Origin: Pseudomonas sp. PDNC002
GTDB lineage: Bacteria > Pseudomonadota > Gammaproteobacteria > Pseudomonadales > Pseudomonadaceae
Length of the DNA: 64,000 bases
Assembly (NCBI RefSeq): GCF_016919445.1
Contig: NZ_CP070356.1
Coordinates: forward strand, 4,281,502-4,345,501
Direction: 5' to 3'
The notes under the pieces were generated by a model. It ran no database searches, had not been told where the DNA came from, and worked only from the letters and a program-made list of their open reading frames with translations. The translations under genes were made by a program, and so were the position numbers. This document shows positions 1 to 9,728 of the stretch, one piece after another (position 1 is the first letter of the stretch; the number at the start of each line of letters is the position of its first letter).

Positions 1-1
1 G

Positions 2-952
2 GAGTGGCCGGAGGAACATGCCCGCTATATACATGACCGGCTGGTAGCCGAGATGCTCAAGGGGCAGCCTTACTCTGTGGACGTCGTGCTGAAGATCCGG
101 GGTGAAGATAGGGTGCTTCGACACTGGGGCAAGCCGTACAGGGACAGCGCGGGCAACCTGCTTGGCCTGATCTGCGGCAACGTGGATGTCACTGACCGGG
201 ATGGCGTGCTGCTCGACCTGAGGGACAGCAGCACACGTCTGGAGGTGGCAATCCAGGCTAAGGAGCGTTTCATGGAGTGGGTGACCGATGAGATGACTGC
301 TCCGCTTAACAATATTGCCGCCATGCTCGATCTCGCTAGCGGTCCGCTGGAGCTGGCGAAGAAAGCCGAGGCTATTGCCATCGCACAGTCCGCGACGCAG
401 GGAATGCAGAATCTGCTCGAAGATTTTCGGAGTTATCTGCGCCTGGAAGCGGGCAAGCACGCTCTTACGCCGGAGCTACTGGACGTCAAGGTGTTAACCC
501 AGAGACTCGTGAATGAATTCCAGCCATCCGCTCAGGCGCGAGGGCTGAGTCTGCAACTCGACACGGTCGGTAGCTTTCAGACTAGCGCCTGGCTCGACCC
601 CCATGCGTTTACACGTATTACCCAGGCCCTGCTGAGCAATGCACTGAGGTTCACAGACCGGGGTGGAGTTACGGTAGAACTCCACTGCATCGGACTTGGC
701 CAAGGGCTGGTAAAGGTTGAGTTGATAGTGCGTGATACCGGCATTGGCATTCCAGAAGAGGACCAGGGACGCATGTTCGAAGCATTCAGTCAGCGGCTGG
801 ACGACCTGCGTATTCGGCGCGGTGGCAGTGGAATTGGTTTGGCCCTCTGCAAGCGCCTAGTAGAGCGAATGAATGGCCAGATTGAATTGCTCAGTAATCC
901 GGGAGAGGGTACGTGTGTCTGTGCAAAACTGATTTTGCCAGCAGTGAAGTAG
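2..952 (+). CDS. PAS/sensor histidine kinase-like protein, 5' partial, degenerate H-box
   Basis: The frame is open to the left edge of the window, so the N-terminus is missing; an internal ATG at 53 is not a convincing start. The visible order is a PAS-like segment ending near GNVDVTDRD, a linker helix, a HisKA-like dimerisation helix, and a full HATPase_c domain. The HATPase motifs are intact: N-box around 638, DTGIGIP around 734, and GGSGIGL around 821. The H-box reads TDEMTAPLNNI, where active kinases have SHEIRTPLN, so the phospho-accepting histidine is aspartate (codon 287-289). The domain set resembles BvgS/hybrid sensor kinases, but no receiver or Hpt domain follows before the stop. 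ATP binding looks possible; autophosphorylation at the usual site does not. Confidence 0.8.
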   Translation, partial: EWPEEHARYIHDRLVAEMLKGQPYSVDVVLKIRGEDRVLRHWGKPYRDSAGNLLGLICGNVDVTDRDGVLLDLRDSSTRLEVAIQAKERFMEWVTDEMTAPLNNIAAMLDLASGPLELAKKAEAIAIAQSATQGMQNLLEDFRSYLRLEAGKHALTPELLDVKVLTQRLVNEFQPSAQARGLSLQLDTVGSFQTSAWLDPHAFTRITQALLSNALRFTDRGGVTVELHCIGLGQGLVKVELIVRDTGIGIPEEDQGRMFEAFSQRLDDLRIRRGGSGIGLALCKRLVERMNGQIELLSNPGEGTCVCAKLILPAVK

Positions 953-1086
953 CTCGAAACTGCATCCTCTGAAACTCGCGGCGGCTGTCGGCAGTTTCCT
1001 ACTTTTAAGTCAGACCATTCCGCTATGGCTTGAGCTATTGCCTTCTTAGAGTAGAGAAAGGTCCACGCCACTCTCAGGTGACAGTC

Positions 1087-1497
1087 ATGTTCGGCTTTTC
1101 TGCAAGGATTCTGGTGCTATGTACACATCCAGGTCGTTTACTCATCTACAGCGCAATATTAAATTACTTGGGATTTTTTAGGATGACGCTGTGTTCGGAA
1201 TTTTCCGAAGCTCAGCGGGCCTGTTCGCAACAACGGTCATCATTTGATTTGTTTCTTCTTGATGACCTCACTCCCGATATTGACTATCTCCTAAAACTCG
1301 AGGCGATGAGTAGGGCAAGGGCTTTCGAAAACGTAGTGTTAGTTAGTAACGTCGTTGATTATGAGCGCTATCGCCTTTTCGAGTGGGCGTGGGAAAAACA
1401 TGTCGGATTGCTTGATGTTATCGCAAAGCCGCTTTCCATTACGCGACTACGCAAAGCGCTGGATGGACTTCTGCTTGCCCCAGGCACCTTGCATTAA
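1087..1497 (+). CDS. Stand-alone response-regulator receiver-like protein
   Basis: A 136-residue product from the ATG at 1087; a TTG at 1030 would add 19 residues without support. The alternating hydrophobic strands and helices fit a CheY-like fold: ILVLCTH (first strand), FDLFLLDD with candidate phospho-acceptor aspartates at 1261-1266, VVLVSN, and DVIAKPLS with the conserved lysine-proline at 1426-1431. The acidic pocket of the first strand, normally DD, is missing (CTH). No DNA-binding output domain follows. It lies 134 bp downstream of the kinase-like gene on the same strand and may be its degenerate partner. The family assignment rests on pattern, not on a search. Confidence 0.55.
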   Translation: MFGFSARILVLCTHPGRLLIYSAILNYLGFFRMTLCSEFSEAQRACSQQRSSFDLFLLDDLTPDIDYLLKLEAMSRARAFENVVLVSNVVDYERYRLFEWAWEKHVGLLDVIAKPLSITRLRKALDGLLLAPGTLH

Positions 1498-1845
1498 TGA
1501 GCTCGCTGTGTGCTCCTCTCTGACGTTCGGTGTCTGATTTCCATGCGTTCAGACAGGTAAAACTCGCTTCCGCGTTTCTTCGAGCGGGCGCAGGCAGGAC
1601 TCCCGGGCTTGCACCTTTTTCCTGCATTATCAAGTTTCGCTGCGAAATTTAGGAGGGCGTAACCCGTGAGCTCATGTTTAGTGATGGACTCCGTGCTAGG
1701 AAAGGTGGCATAAAAATTATCCAGAGCCGCCATAGGAAAGAATAACGGCAAGAAGATTCCTACACGTCGCTACTCTGTTTCCGATATCGACTAGGAAATC
1801 CCTTACATAACCTGTGCACATGTTCAACACATTGTGTACGCGGTC
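1498..1845 (+). other. Intergenic region without a recognisable gene
   Basis: This stretch is noticeably AT-richer than the surrounding genes. No convincing coding frame, terminator or RNA gene was seen. It probably holds the promoter of the adhesin unit that starts downstream. Confidence 0.4.
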
Positions 1846-2724
1846 ATGAAATTTAACCAATCTGTCGTCGAGCCTAGGGAGGCTGGCTCGAAGTTTTGGC
1901 AAGGATCTTCTAAGCCGATCCGCAGTAATTTCTCCTCGACGTCTGTCCGCTCTCTGCTGCGCCAGGCCACTTGTGTTTTGCTGACGGCGTGTCTGCCGCT
2001 GGGTGGCGTTGCATTCGCGGCGACGCCCGCCGCTAGCTTGGCGCAAGAGTCTCATCGGTTGTTCGTCAGTGGCGAGGAGGACGCGGCCAGGACCAAGCTG
2101 CAGCAGGCAACGGCAGTCGATCGTAATGATTCCTCCGTTATCTTCGAACAAGCCCTGCTGGATGATGCGGCCGGTCGGCATAACCAAGCCCGCAAAGGGT
2201 ATGACCGCCTGCAAGCTGGGCCTCTTTCGAAGGCTGCCGCAGTGCCCTCCGCGGTGAATCTCGTAGCCGTCGACCGATTTGATCAAGCCCGCAAAGCCTT
2301 CGCGACACTGGCGACCAGCCAGGATGTCTACGAAGCCGGTTACTCCCAACTCTGGCAGCTGTGGCTGACCGCGCGGACATACAAAGGCAATTCTGCTGCC
2401 CTGCGCGCAACGCTTGCGAACGCCGCAGCCGAGGTCAAGGCCGCCACCCCGCAACAACGCGCGCTCGCCAAGCTCTACGCCGGCAAGGGCAGCGTCGACG
2501 CCGTGTTCTCCGCCATCGACGGCATGGGCCTTGTCGACCCGCTGCAACGGCGTGATGCGCGCACCGAGGCGGCGTTCTTCGCGGGCGGTTATCTGCAATA
2601 CGTGCGCCGGGATCATCCCGCCGCGCTGCGCCTCTACAAGAGGGAGCTGTCGCAGCCCACTGCTTCGATCGAGCGGCCGCTCCTTGAGAAGGCGATCGCC
2701 AAGCGGCCCCGCCCATCCCGCTAA
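1846..2724 (+). CDS. Exported helical-repeat (TPR-like) protein upstream of the adhesin
   Basis: About 292 residues from the ATG at 1846; a GTG four codons earlier (1834) is an alternative, and neither has a good ribosome binding site. A hydrophobic stretch ending GGVAFA, around residues 40-60, looks like a signal sequence preceded by an unusually long polar N-terminus. The rest is alanine-rich helix with a tetratricopeptide-like spacing: repeated A-x-L-x-x-A blocks such as FEQALLDDAAGRHNQARKGYDR and FDQARKAFATLA. No catalytic motif is visible. It ends 72 bp before the large adhesin on the same strand, so a role in adhesin export or periplasmic handling is plausible but is inference. Confidence 0.65.
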   Translation: MKFNQSVVEPREAGSKFWQGSSKPIRSNFSSTSVRSLLRQATCVLLTACLPLGGVAFAATPAASLAQESHRLFVSGEEDAARTKLQQATAVDRNDSSVIFEQALLDDAAGRHNQARKGYDRLQAGPLSKAAAVPSAVNLVAVDRFDQARKAFATLATSQDVYEAGYSQLWQLWLTARTYKGNSAALRATLANAAAEVKAATPQQRALAKLYAGKGSVDAVFSAIDGMGLVDPLQRRDARTEAAFFAGGYLQYVRRDHPAALRLYKRELSQPTASIERPLLEKAIAKRPRPSR

Positions 2725-2796
2725 CGCCATTTAACCCCTTTTCCTCTCTTTTCTTACTGCATTCCGACTCTCTGGGTTGGAAGGAGTTATATCGCC

Positions 2797-5700
2797 ATGA
2801 ATAAGGTATATCGACTGATTTGGAACGCCACGCTCAATACTTGGGTGGCCGCCAGCGAATTTGCCAAGGCGCACCGCAAGGGTGGTAGCCGTGCAGGCCG
2901 TGCGGCGAGTGCCCTAGCGGCGGTGGTGCTAGCGATGGCGGGTGGTGAGGCGGAAGCCTATACCGTGAATCCAAGCTCCATTCTTAATCCGGGTACTGCA
3001 GCCGTTGACGGCGGCCAGGCCAACAACACTGCATTTGGCTCCAGCGCTAGCGCTACTTCGACCAACGGAGGCGCAACTGCAATTGGTCTTGGCACAACGG
3101 CCAGTGGTGACCGCACGACGGCTGTCGGAGCCTACTCCACCGCGAACGCCGCTCACGCCACCGCTGTTGGTGATGCTGCGAATGCAAACGGCCAATACAG
3201 CGTGGCCCTGGGGAGCGGAGTTACCGCGGGAGCGGACAGGTCTGTCTCCATCGGATCCGACTCAACCAACCAGGGCCAATCATCAATGCTGCTCGGCTAT
3301 CAGAGCTCGATCGATGCAGCCAGTAATGGTGCCGTCGCCATCGGCTCGAACGCCACGGTTACGCAAAGCCAGTTCGGCGTAGCCATTGGCTATGGGGCAG
3401 CTGCCTCGACTGGGACAGGTACGACTGCGGTCGGGGACGGTGCCTTGGCCAGAGGCGCCGGATCATCTGCCTTTGGTTACAACGCAAAGGCCAGCAATAA
3501 CCAGGACACCGCACTTGGCGTTGCATCCAGCGCAACAGGTGGTTTGTCGACCGCCATCGGAGGCGCTACCGCCAGCGCGAGCTACGGCGTTGCGCTCGGG
3601 GCGGGTGCCCTCGCCAACCAGGCCCATGCCACCGCCCTAGGCGGCACCGCCATGGCAACGGGGGTCGAATCACTGGCCGCTGGGGACCAGTCCAGCGCAA
3701 GTGGCGCCAACAGTATCGCGATGGGGCTTGCGGCCACAGCGGGCATGAGCAACAGCATTGCTATCGGCACCAACGCGCTGAAGTACTCGCCTGTCAGCGG
3801 GAGTGGCCAGATTGGTATCGGAACGAATACCAATGTCTCGGGCGACCTGGGTACAGCCGTGGGCTATGGTTCGTCCGTCAGCGTTTCTTCCGGCCTCGCA
3901 CTGGGCAGCTCTTCGGTCTCGAATACTGCCGCAGGCGTCGCTGGATTTGTTCCGGCAGGCGCCACCACTGCGCAGCAGACGGCAATCCAGGCCACCAAGA
4001 GTACGCTCGGCGCGGTAAGCGTGGGCGATCCCAATGCCACCACGAAGCAATTCCGCCAAATCACCGGGGTTGCCGCCGGTACCGCGGATTCGGACGCAGT
4101 CAACGTGGCCCAGTTGAAGGCACTGCCAATCTCGCATTACTACAGTGTCAACGACGGTGGTGCCGCAGGTGCCAACTACAACAATGACGGTGCGACCGGT
4201 GTCAACGCATTGGCCGCCGGTGTGAATGCCAAGGCCAGCAGCGATCGCACCGTGGCACTGGGCAGCAACGCGACTGCTGGTAGCGCTACCTACGACCCGC
4301 TGATAACCGGGATGATCGCTATCGGCTCGAATGTCTCGGCTACTGCTAAGGGGGCGACTGCCATCGGTACTGGCGGTACTTCGGCATCCGGCGATATGTC
4401 CATCGCATTGGGAGCCAGCACACAGGCCACTCAGGCTAACGCAATGGCCATGGGGCAGACTGCCGCTGCTACCGCTGGAGGCGCTATGGCGCTCGGTCAG
4501 CAGGCAACGGCCAGTAGCAGCTACGGTGTTGCCATTGGCTACTTGACTCGCGCAGAAGCCGACGCAGGGACGGCGGGCGATATAGGTACAGGTGCCACGG
4601 CGATTGGGGATAGGGCACACGCAGCTGGCACGGGGTCCGCTGCATACGGCTATGAGACTGGGGCCGTAGGTCAGGGGGCTACGGCACTGGGGGCGTACTC
4701 CGGGGCAACTGGGGGTTATTCAACCGCTGTGGGCTTTTCGGCCAAGGCAATCGCTGGCGGAGCCACTGCAGTGGGTAACAACGCCAACGCCGCAGACTAC
4801 GCCACCGCCATTGGCCGCAGTAGCAATGCCTCGGGTAACTCGTCTACTTCCATCGGACGTAGTTCTGCTGCGGCAGGCGTCAATTCTGCTGCAGTTGGCT
4901 CGGGGGCCAAGTCTGCCGCGGATCAGTCGCTTGCGCTCGGCTTCCAGGCAAACAGCACCGTCAAAGATAGCGTAGCACTGGGCTCCAATTCTGTGGCCAG
5001 TGTGGATAAAGGGTTAGCGGGATACGCTCCAGTAGGAGTACCGCAAGCACAAGTGAATGCCATCGCCGCAACCACGAGCACGCTTGCCGCGGTGTCAGTT
5101 GGCGATGTGGCAAACAAGCAGTTCCGTCAGATCAACGGCGTGGCCGCGGGTACGGCCGATAGCGATGCAGTGAACGTGGCTCAGCTTAAGGCCACGCAGA
5201 CGCACTACTACAGCGTAAACGACAACGGCGTGCAGGGCGGCAACTACAACAACGATGGCGCGAGCGGTATCAATGCGCTTGCTGCAGGCGTTGGTGCGGC
5301 TGCCAGTGCTCGCAGCGGCATTGCCGTGGGGGAGGCCGCGAAAGCCTCCAATGCCGACACCATCGCCATAGGCCATAGCGCGACGGCGGCAAACGCCAAT
5401 TCGGCGTATACCGATATGATCGCCATTGGCCTGAGTGCGAGCGCTACCAACGACCATGCGCTGGCCATTGGGACATCTGCCGCCGCAACGAGCAACAACA
5501 CGGTGGCAGCGGGTGCCAATGCTGTGGCAAGTGGAAGCGCGGCTTCGGCCTTCGGCCACAATGCCGCTGCCAGTGGTTCATTTAGCACCGCTCTGGGCGC
5601 GAATGCCACTGCCTCCAAGGGGAGCGGTGTTGCGATTGGCAATGGGTCGAATGCCGCCAGCGATAACTCGGCAGCGATCGGCTATCAGGCCGCCACCCTG

Positions 5701-8700
5701 GCAACCAACTCCCTTGCCATTGGTAATGGCGCACAAGCGCAGACTGGCGCGACCAGTGCCATCGCAATCGGCGCTGCAGCCACGACCGGAGCCATCAACG
5801 CCGTCTCCCTGGGGAGCGGTGCAACGTCTTCGGTCAGTGGCAGTATCGCCCTTGGTTCGGGCTCGGTTGCCAACACCGCTGCCGGGGTCGCGGGGTATGA
5901 CCCTTCGACAAAACTGGCCTCCACCAACACCAGCGCAACCTGGAAGAGCACGCTGGGTGCTGTCAGCGTCGGTGATGCGGCAAAAGGCAATACCCGCCAG
6001 ATCACGAGTGTGGCTGCCGGTACAGTGGACACCGATGCGGTCAACCTGGCCCAGCTGAAAGGGGCGACCAGCAATGCTGTGAAGTACGACGTCAACCCTG
6101 ATGGCAGCGTCAACTACAACAGCGTAACCCTGGGTGGCGCCACCTACGACAGCAGCACGCATACCGGTGGCACCACTGTTACCAACGTGGCGAACGGTGT
6201 AGCTGACAGCGATGCGGTGAACGTTTCGCAGTTGAACGACCTGGCCCATACACCAATCACTTTCGCTGGCAACAGCGGCTCGGTGGAAAAGAAGCTGGGT
6301 GATACCTTCATCATTCAGGGGGCATCCACCACGGCGGGCACCTATTCAGGCAACAACCTGAAGACCGAGGTGGACGCCAGCGGCAACCTGCAATTGCTGA
6401 TGGCCGATAACCCCATCTTCGAATCGATGACCACCGGCAATACCAAGGTCGATTCCAACGGTCTGACCATCAACGGCGGCCCGAGCGTCACCATCACCGG
6501 TGTAGATGCGGCTAACCAGAAGGTCACCAATGTAGCTGCAGGCGATATCAGCGCCAGCTCCTCTGACGCGATCAATGGTTCGCAGTTGCACGAGACCAAC
6601 ACCAATGTCACCAACCTTACTACCAATATCGACAACGGCACGATCGGTCCGGTGCAGCGCACTGGTACAGATCAGCTGTCGCTAATTGCGGCTGGTGGCG
6701 ACTCCTACGCGCCGGGGGCTGCGCAGTTGCTGACCAACGTGGCGGCCGGTGCGGTTAGCGCGAGCTCCGTCGATGCGATCAACGGCTCGCAGCTGTATGG
6801 CCTGGCCAGTTCCACCGCCAATGCGATGGGTGGCGGTTCGGCGGTCAATCCGGACGGCTCGATCTCCGCTCCGACCTATAACGTCGATGGCACCACCGTG
6901 AACAATGTCGGAGATGCCATCACCAACATCGATGGTCGTGTTACTCAGAACACCACCAACATCACCGCCCTGCAGCAGGATGCGCTGCAGTGGAATGGTG
7001 CGTTGGGTGCGTACGATGCCAGCCACGGCACGGCTAATCCGCAGAAGATCACCAATGTCGCCGCGGGTGAAATCAGCACCAGCTCCTCTGACGCGATCAA
7101 TGGCTCGCAACTGTATGCGACCAACCAGCAAGTGGACGCCAACACCACCAACATCACCAACCTCGATGGTCGCGTGACCAACGTTGAAGGCGACGTCACC
7201 ACCCTGCAGGGCGATGTGAGCAACCTAGACGGCCGCGTGACCAACGTCTACGAGACCGGGACCAAGTACTTCCACGCCAACTCCACCGGCACCGACTCGG
7301 TTGCCTCGGGCGTGGACTCAGTGGCCATCGGCATGGGGGCGGTCGCCAGCCATGACGGCAGCATCGCCCTGGGCGCCGGTTCCGTCGCGGATGGCAACAC
7401 CCTGGGCAATCAAGCCTACCTGGTGGGCGGTACCGCCACCGGCGAGGTAAACATCGGCGACCGCCGCATCACCGGCTTGTCGGCCGGTGCGGGCGACACT
7501 GATGCGGTCAACGTCGCTCAATTGAAGGCTGTTACTTCTGCCTCGGTGGCTGATGCGGTGATGTACGACAACAGTACCCACAACAGCATCACCCTGGGTG
7601 GTGATACTTACGACAACAGCACGCACACCGGCGGCACCACCATCACCAATGTGGCCAACGGCGTGAACGACAGCGATGCGGTGAACATGTCTCAGTTGAA
7701 CGAGACCAACACCAGCGTCACCAACCTCAACACCAACATCAATAACCTCACCACCAATATCGACAACGGCACCATCGGCCCGGTACAGCGCACGGGTTCG
7801 GATCAGCTGTCGCTGATCGCCGCCGGCGGTGATGCCAGCAACCCGGGCAGCGCGCAGGTGCTGACCAACGTGGCAGCCGGTGCAGTCAACGCGACCTCCG
7901 TCGATGCGGTCAATGGCTCGCAACTGTATGCGACCAACCAGCAAGTGGACGCCAATACCACCAGCATCACCAACCTCGATGGCCGTGTGACCAACGTCGA
8001 AGGCGACATCACTACCCTGCAGGGCGATGTGACCAACCTCGACGGCCGTGTGACCAACGTCTACGAGACCGGCACCAAGTACTTCCATGCCAACTCCACC
8101 GGCACCGATTCGGTCGCCTCGGGCGTGGACTCGGTGGCTATCGGCATGGGGGCGGTATCCAGCCATGACGGCAGCGTCGCCCTGGGCGCCGGCTCCATCG
8201 CGGATGGCAGCACCCTGGGCAATCAGGCCTACCTGGTGGGCGGTACCGCCACTGGCGAGGTGAACATCGGCGACCGCCGCATCACCGGTCTGTCGGCGGG
8301 TGCGGACGATACCGATGCAGTCAACGTCGCCCAGCTGAAAGCCATCACCAGTGGCTCCGTCGCAGATGCAGTGATGTACGACAACAGCACCCACAACAGC
8401 ATCACCCTGGGAGGTCCTACCTATAACAGCGTGACCAAAGTGGGCGGCACCAAGATCACCAACGTCGCTCGCGGCGTGGATGACAGCGATGCGGTGAACA
8501 TGTCCCAACTCAACGAGACCAATGAGCGTGTCACCAACATCGACGGTCGCGTGACCAATATCGAAGGCAGCATCAGCAACATCAACAACGGCGGCGGCAT
8601 CAAGTACTTCCACGCCAATTCCACCAAAGCCGACTCGGTAGCCAGTGGTGTGGATTCGGTGGCGATCGGCCCGAACGCGCAGGCCAGCGGTAAAGGCTCC

Positions 8701-9666
8701 ATGGCCGTGGGGGACGGTGCCAAAGCTTCGGCCGATGGCAGCATGGCCCTGGGGCAGGGTGCCAGCGACAACGGGCGTGGTGCCGAGACCTACACCGGCA
8801 AGTATTCCAACGCGGCAAATGCCAGCGTCGGCACTGTGTCGGTAGGCAACGCGGTAACTGGCGAGACCCGCACCATCAGTAATGTCGCTGACGGCAAGGA
8901 AGCCACCGACGCCGTGAACCTTCGTCAGCTCGACGGCGCCGTCGCGGAGTCGAAGGCCTACACCGACAACTCGGTGAAGACCATCAACGACACCGTGGTC
9001 AACGTCGATAAGCGCGTGAGCAAGGTCGAGGGCGATGTCACCAACATCCAGAACGGCACGGATGGCATGTTCCAGGTGAACAACACCAACCGTCTGCCCA
9101 AGCCCAAGGTCACCGGCGCAAACTCCACCGCCGGCGGCGCCGGTGCCGAAGCGGTCGCTGACAACAGCACTGCCATCGGCTCCAACGCCAAGGCCAGAAG
9201 CCGCAACTCGGTGGCAATTGGCGCCAATTCGGTGGCTGATCGAGAAAACAGCGTCTCGGTGGGCAGTGCAGGTGCTGAGCGGCAGATCACCAACGTCGCG
9301 GCCGGTACCGTCGAAACCGATGCGGTGAACCTCGGCCAGCTGAACAAGAGCGTGGCGGACATCACCAACAATGCCAACGCCTACACCGATGCCCAGGTTA
9401 ACGGCCTGCGCCATGACCTCAACGAGATGGACGATCATCTCAGTGCGGGCATCGCCGGTGCCATGGCCATGGCCAGTCTGCCGCAACCCTACAGTCCGGG
9501 CGCCAGCATGGCGGCGGCGGGGGTCGGCAACTACCGCGGTCAATCGTCGCTGGCGGTGGGCGTATCGCGGATCTCCGACAACGGCAAATGGGTAACCAAG
9601 CTGCAGGGCAGCGCGGATTCCCAGGGCGAAGTCGGTGTCGCTGTCGGCGTCGGTTATCAGTGGTAA
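2797..9666 (+). CDS. YadA-type trimeric autotransporter adhesin, 2289 aa
   Basis: This is a type Vc secreted adhesin. Residues 1-29 match the extended signal peptide region (MNKVYRLIWNATLNTWVAASE), followed by basic residues and a hydrophobic core ending near AEA at about residue 54. The passenger has long runs of YadA-head repeats (SxAIGxxA, AxALG), several neck motifs (DSDAVNVAQLK) and stalk segments with VTNxxxRVTN heptads. Two HYYSVND modules occur near 4135 and 5203. The C-terminus, after GLRHDLNEMDDHLSAGIA, is a YadA anchor of about 80 residues ending in YQW, an aromatic terminal residue as expected for a beta-barrel. A GGAAGGAG-like binding site lies just upstream of the ATG. Expected location: outer membrane, as a homotrimeric fibre. 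The ligand is unknown. Confidence 0.97.
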   Translation: MNKVYRLIWNATLNTWVAASEFAKAHRKGGSRAGRAASALAAVVLAMAGGEAEAYTVNPSSILNPGTAAVDGGQANNTAFGSSASATSTNGGATAIGLGTTASGDRTTAVGAYSTANAAHATAVGDAANANGQYSVALGSGVTAGADRSVSIGSDSTNQGQSSMLLGYQSSIDAASNGAVAIGSNATVTQSQFGVAIGYGAAASTGTGTTAVGDGALARGAGSSAFGYNAKASNNQDTALGVASSATGGLSTAIGGATASASYGVALGAGALANQAHATALGGTAMATGVESLAAGDQSSASGANSIAMGLAATAGMSNSIAIGTNALKYSPVSGSGQIGIGTNTNVSGDLGTAVGYGSSVSVSSGLALGSSSVSNTAAGVAGFVPAGATTAQQTAIQATKSTLGAVSVGDPNATTKQFRQITGVAAGTADSDAVNVAQLKALPISHYYSVNDGGAAGANYNNDGATGVNALAAGVNAKASSDRTVALGSNATAGSATYDPLITGMIAIGSNVSATAKGATAIGTGGTSASGDMSIALGASTQATQANAMAMGQTAAATAGGAMALGQQATASSSYGVAIGYLTRAEADAGTAGDIGTGATAIGDRAHAAGTGSAAYGYETGAVGQGATALGAYSGATGGYSTAVGFSAKAIAGGATAVGNNANAADYATAIGRSSNASGNSSTSIGRSSAAAGVNSAAVGSGAKSAADQSLALGFQANSTVKDSVALGSNSVASVDKGLAGYAPVGVPQAQVNAIAATTSTLAAVSVGDVANKQFRQINGVAAGTADSDAVNVAQLKATQTHYYSVNDNGVQGGNYNNDGASGINALAAGVGAAASARSGIAVGEAAKASNADTIAIGHSATAANANSAYTDMIAIGLSASATNDHALAIGTSAAATSNNTVAAGANAVASGSAASAFGHNAAASGSFSTALGANATASKGSGVAIGNGSNAASDNSAAIGYQAATLATNSLAIGNGAQAQTGATSAIAIGAAATTGAINAVSLGSGATSSVSGSIALGSGSVANTAAGVAGYDPSTKLASTNTSATWKSTLGAVSVGDAAKGNTRQITSVAAGTVDTDAVNLAQLKGATSNAVKYDVNPDGSVNYNSVTLGGATYDSSTHTGGTTVTNVANGVADSDAVNVSQLNDLAHTPITFAGNSGSVEKKLGDTFIIQGASTTAGTYSGNNLKTEVDASGNLQLLMADNPIFESMTTGNTKVDSNGLTINGGPSVTITGVDAANQKVTNVAAGDISASSSDAINGSQLHETNTNVTNLTTNIDNGTIGPVQRTGTDQLSLIAAGGDSYAPGAAQLLTNVAAGAVSASSVDAINGSQLYGLASSTANAMGGGSAVNPDGSISAPTYNVDGTTVNNVGDAITNIDGRVTQNTTNITALQQDALQWNGALGAYDASHGTANPQKITNVAAGEISTSSSDAINGSQLYATNQQVDANTTNITNLDGRVTNVEGDVTTLQGDVSNLDGRVTNVYETGTKYFHANSTGTDSVASGVDSVAIGMGAVASHDGSIALGAGSVADGNTLGNQAYLVGGTATGEVNIGDRRITGLSAGAGDTDAVNVAQLKAVTSASVADAVMYDNSTHNSITLGGDTYDNSTHTGGTTITNVANGVNDSDAVNMSQLNETNTSVTNLNTNINNLTTNIDNGTIGPVQRTGSDQLSLIAAGGDASNPGSAQVLTNVAAGAVNATSVDAVNGSQLYATNQQVDANTTSITNLDGRVTNVEGDITTLQGDVTNLDGRVTNVYETGTKYFHANSTGTDSVASGVDSVAIGMGAVSSHDGSVALGAGSIADGSTLGNQAYLVGGTATGEVNIGDRRITGLSAGADDTDAVNVAQLKAITSGSVADAVMYDNSTHNSITLGGPTYNSVTKVGGTKITNVARGVDDSDAVNMSQLNETNERVTNIDGRVTNIEGSISNINNGGGIKYFHANSTKADSVASGVDSVAIGPNAQASGKGSMAVGDGAKASADGSMALGQGASDNGRGAETYTGKYSNAANASVGTVSVGNAVTGETRTISNVADGKEATDAVNLRQLDGAVAESKAYTDNSVKTINDTVVNVDKRVSKVEGDVTNIQNGTDGMFQVNNTNRLPKPKVTGANSTAGGAGAEAVADNSTAIGSNAKARSRNSVAIGANSVADRENSVSVGSAGAERQITNVAAGTVETDAVNLGQLNKSVADITNNANAYTDAQVNGLRHDLNEMDDHLSAGIAGAMAMASLPQPYSPGASMAAAGVGNYRGQSSLAVGVSRISDNGKWVTKLQGSADSQGEVGVAVGVGYQW
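7101..8523 (+). repeat. 813-bp tandem duplication inside the adhesin stalk
   Basis: Unit 1 begins at 7101 (TGGCTCGCAACTGTATGC) and the same words recur at 7914, an offset of 813 bp or exactly 271 codons. Homology continues to about 8523. Each unit carries a neck, a VTN-rich coiled-coil segment, a YFHANSTGTDSVASG head-like insert and a DRRITGLSAG neck. Differences are scattered single substitutions, so the duplication is fairly recent and in frame. Confidence 0.9.
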
Positions 9667-9674
9667 TCCCATTC

Positions 9675-9696
9675 GGGCCCGGTGCGAGCCGGGCCC
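9675..9696 (+). terminator. GC-rich hairpin after the adhesin gene
   Basis: A perfect 8-bp stem, GGGCCCGG/CCGGGCCC, with a 6-nt loop lies 9 bp after the adhesin stop. No T-tract follows, so it may reduce read-through into the two lipoprotein genes rather than end transcription fully. Confidence 0.45.
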
Positions 9697-9728
9697 TGTC
9701 CGAGTGATTCGAATTCGAGGTAAGCATC

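Noticed and set aside
2900-9300. Regular short repeats that could suggest a CRISPR array
   Set aside because: The repeats are coding (SxAIGxxA heads, VTN stalks), in frame and degenerate, without constant repeat and unique spacer structure.
7318-9672. 784-codon open frame on the minus strand
   Set aside because: It is exactly antisense to the repetitive adhesin gene. Its openness follows from that gene's biased codons and repeats, and the translation is low-complexity His/Gly/Val-rich sequence with no family features.
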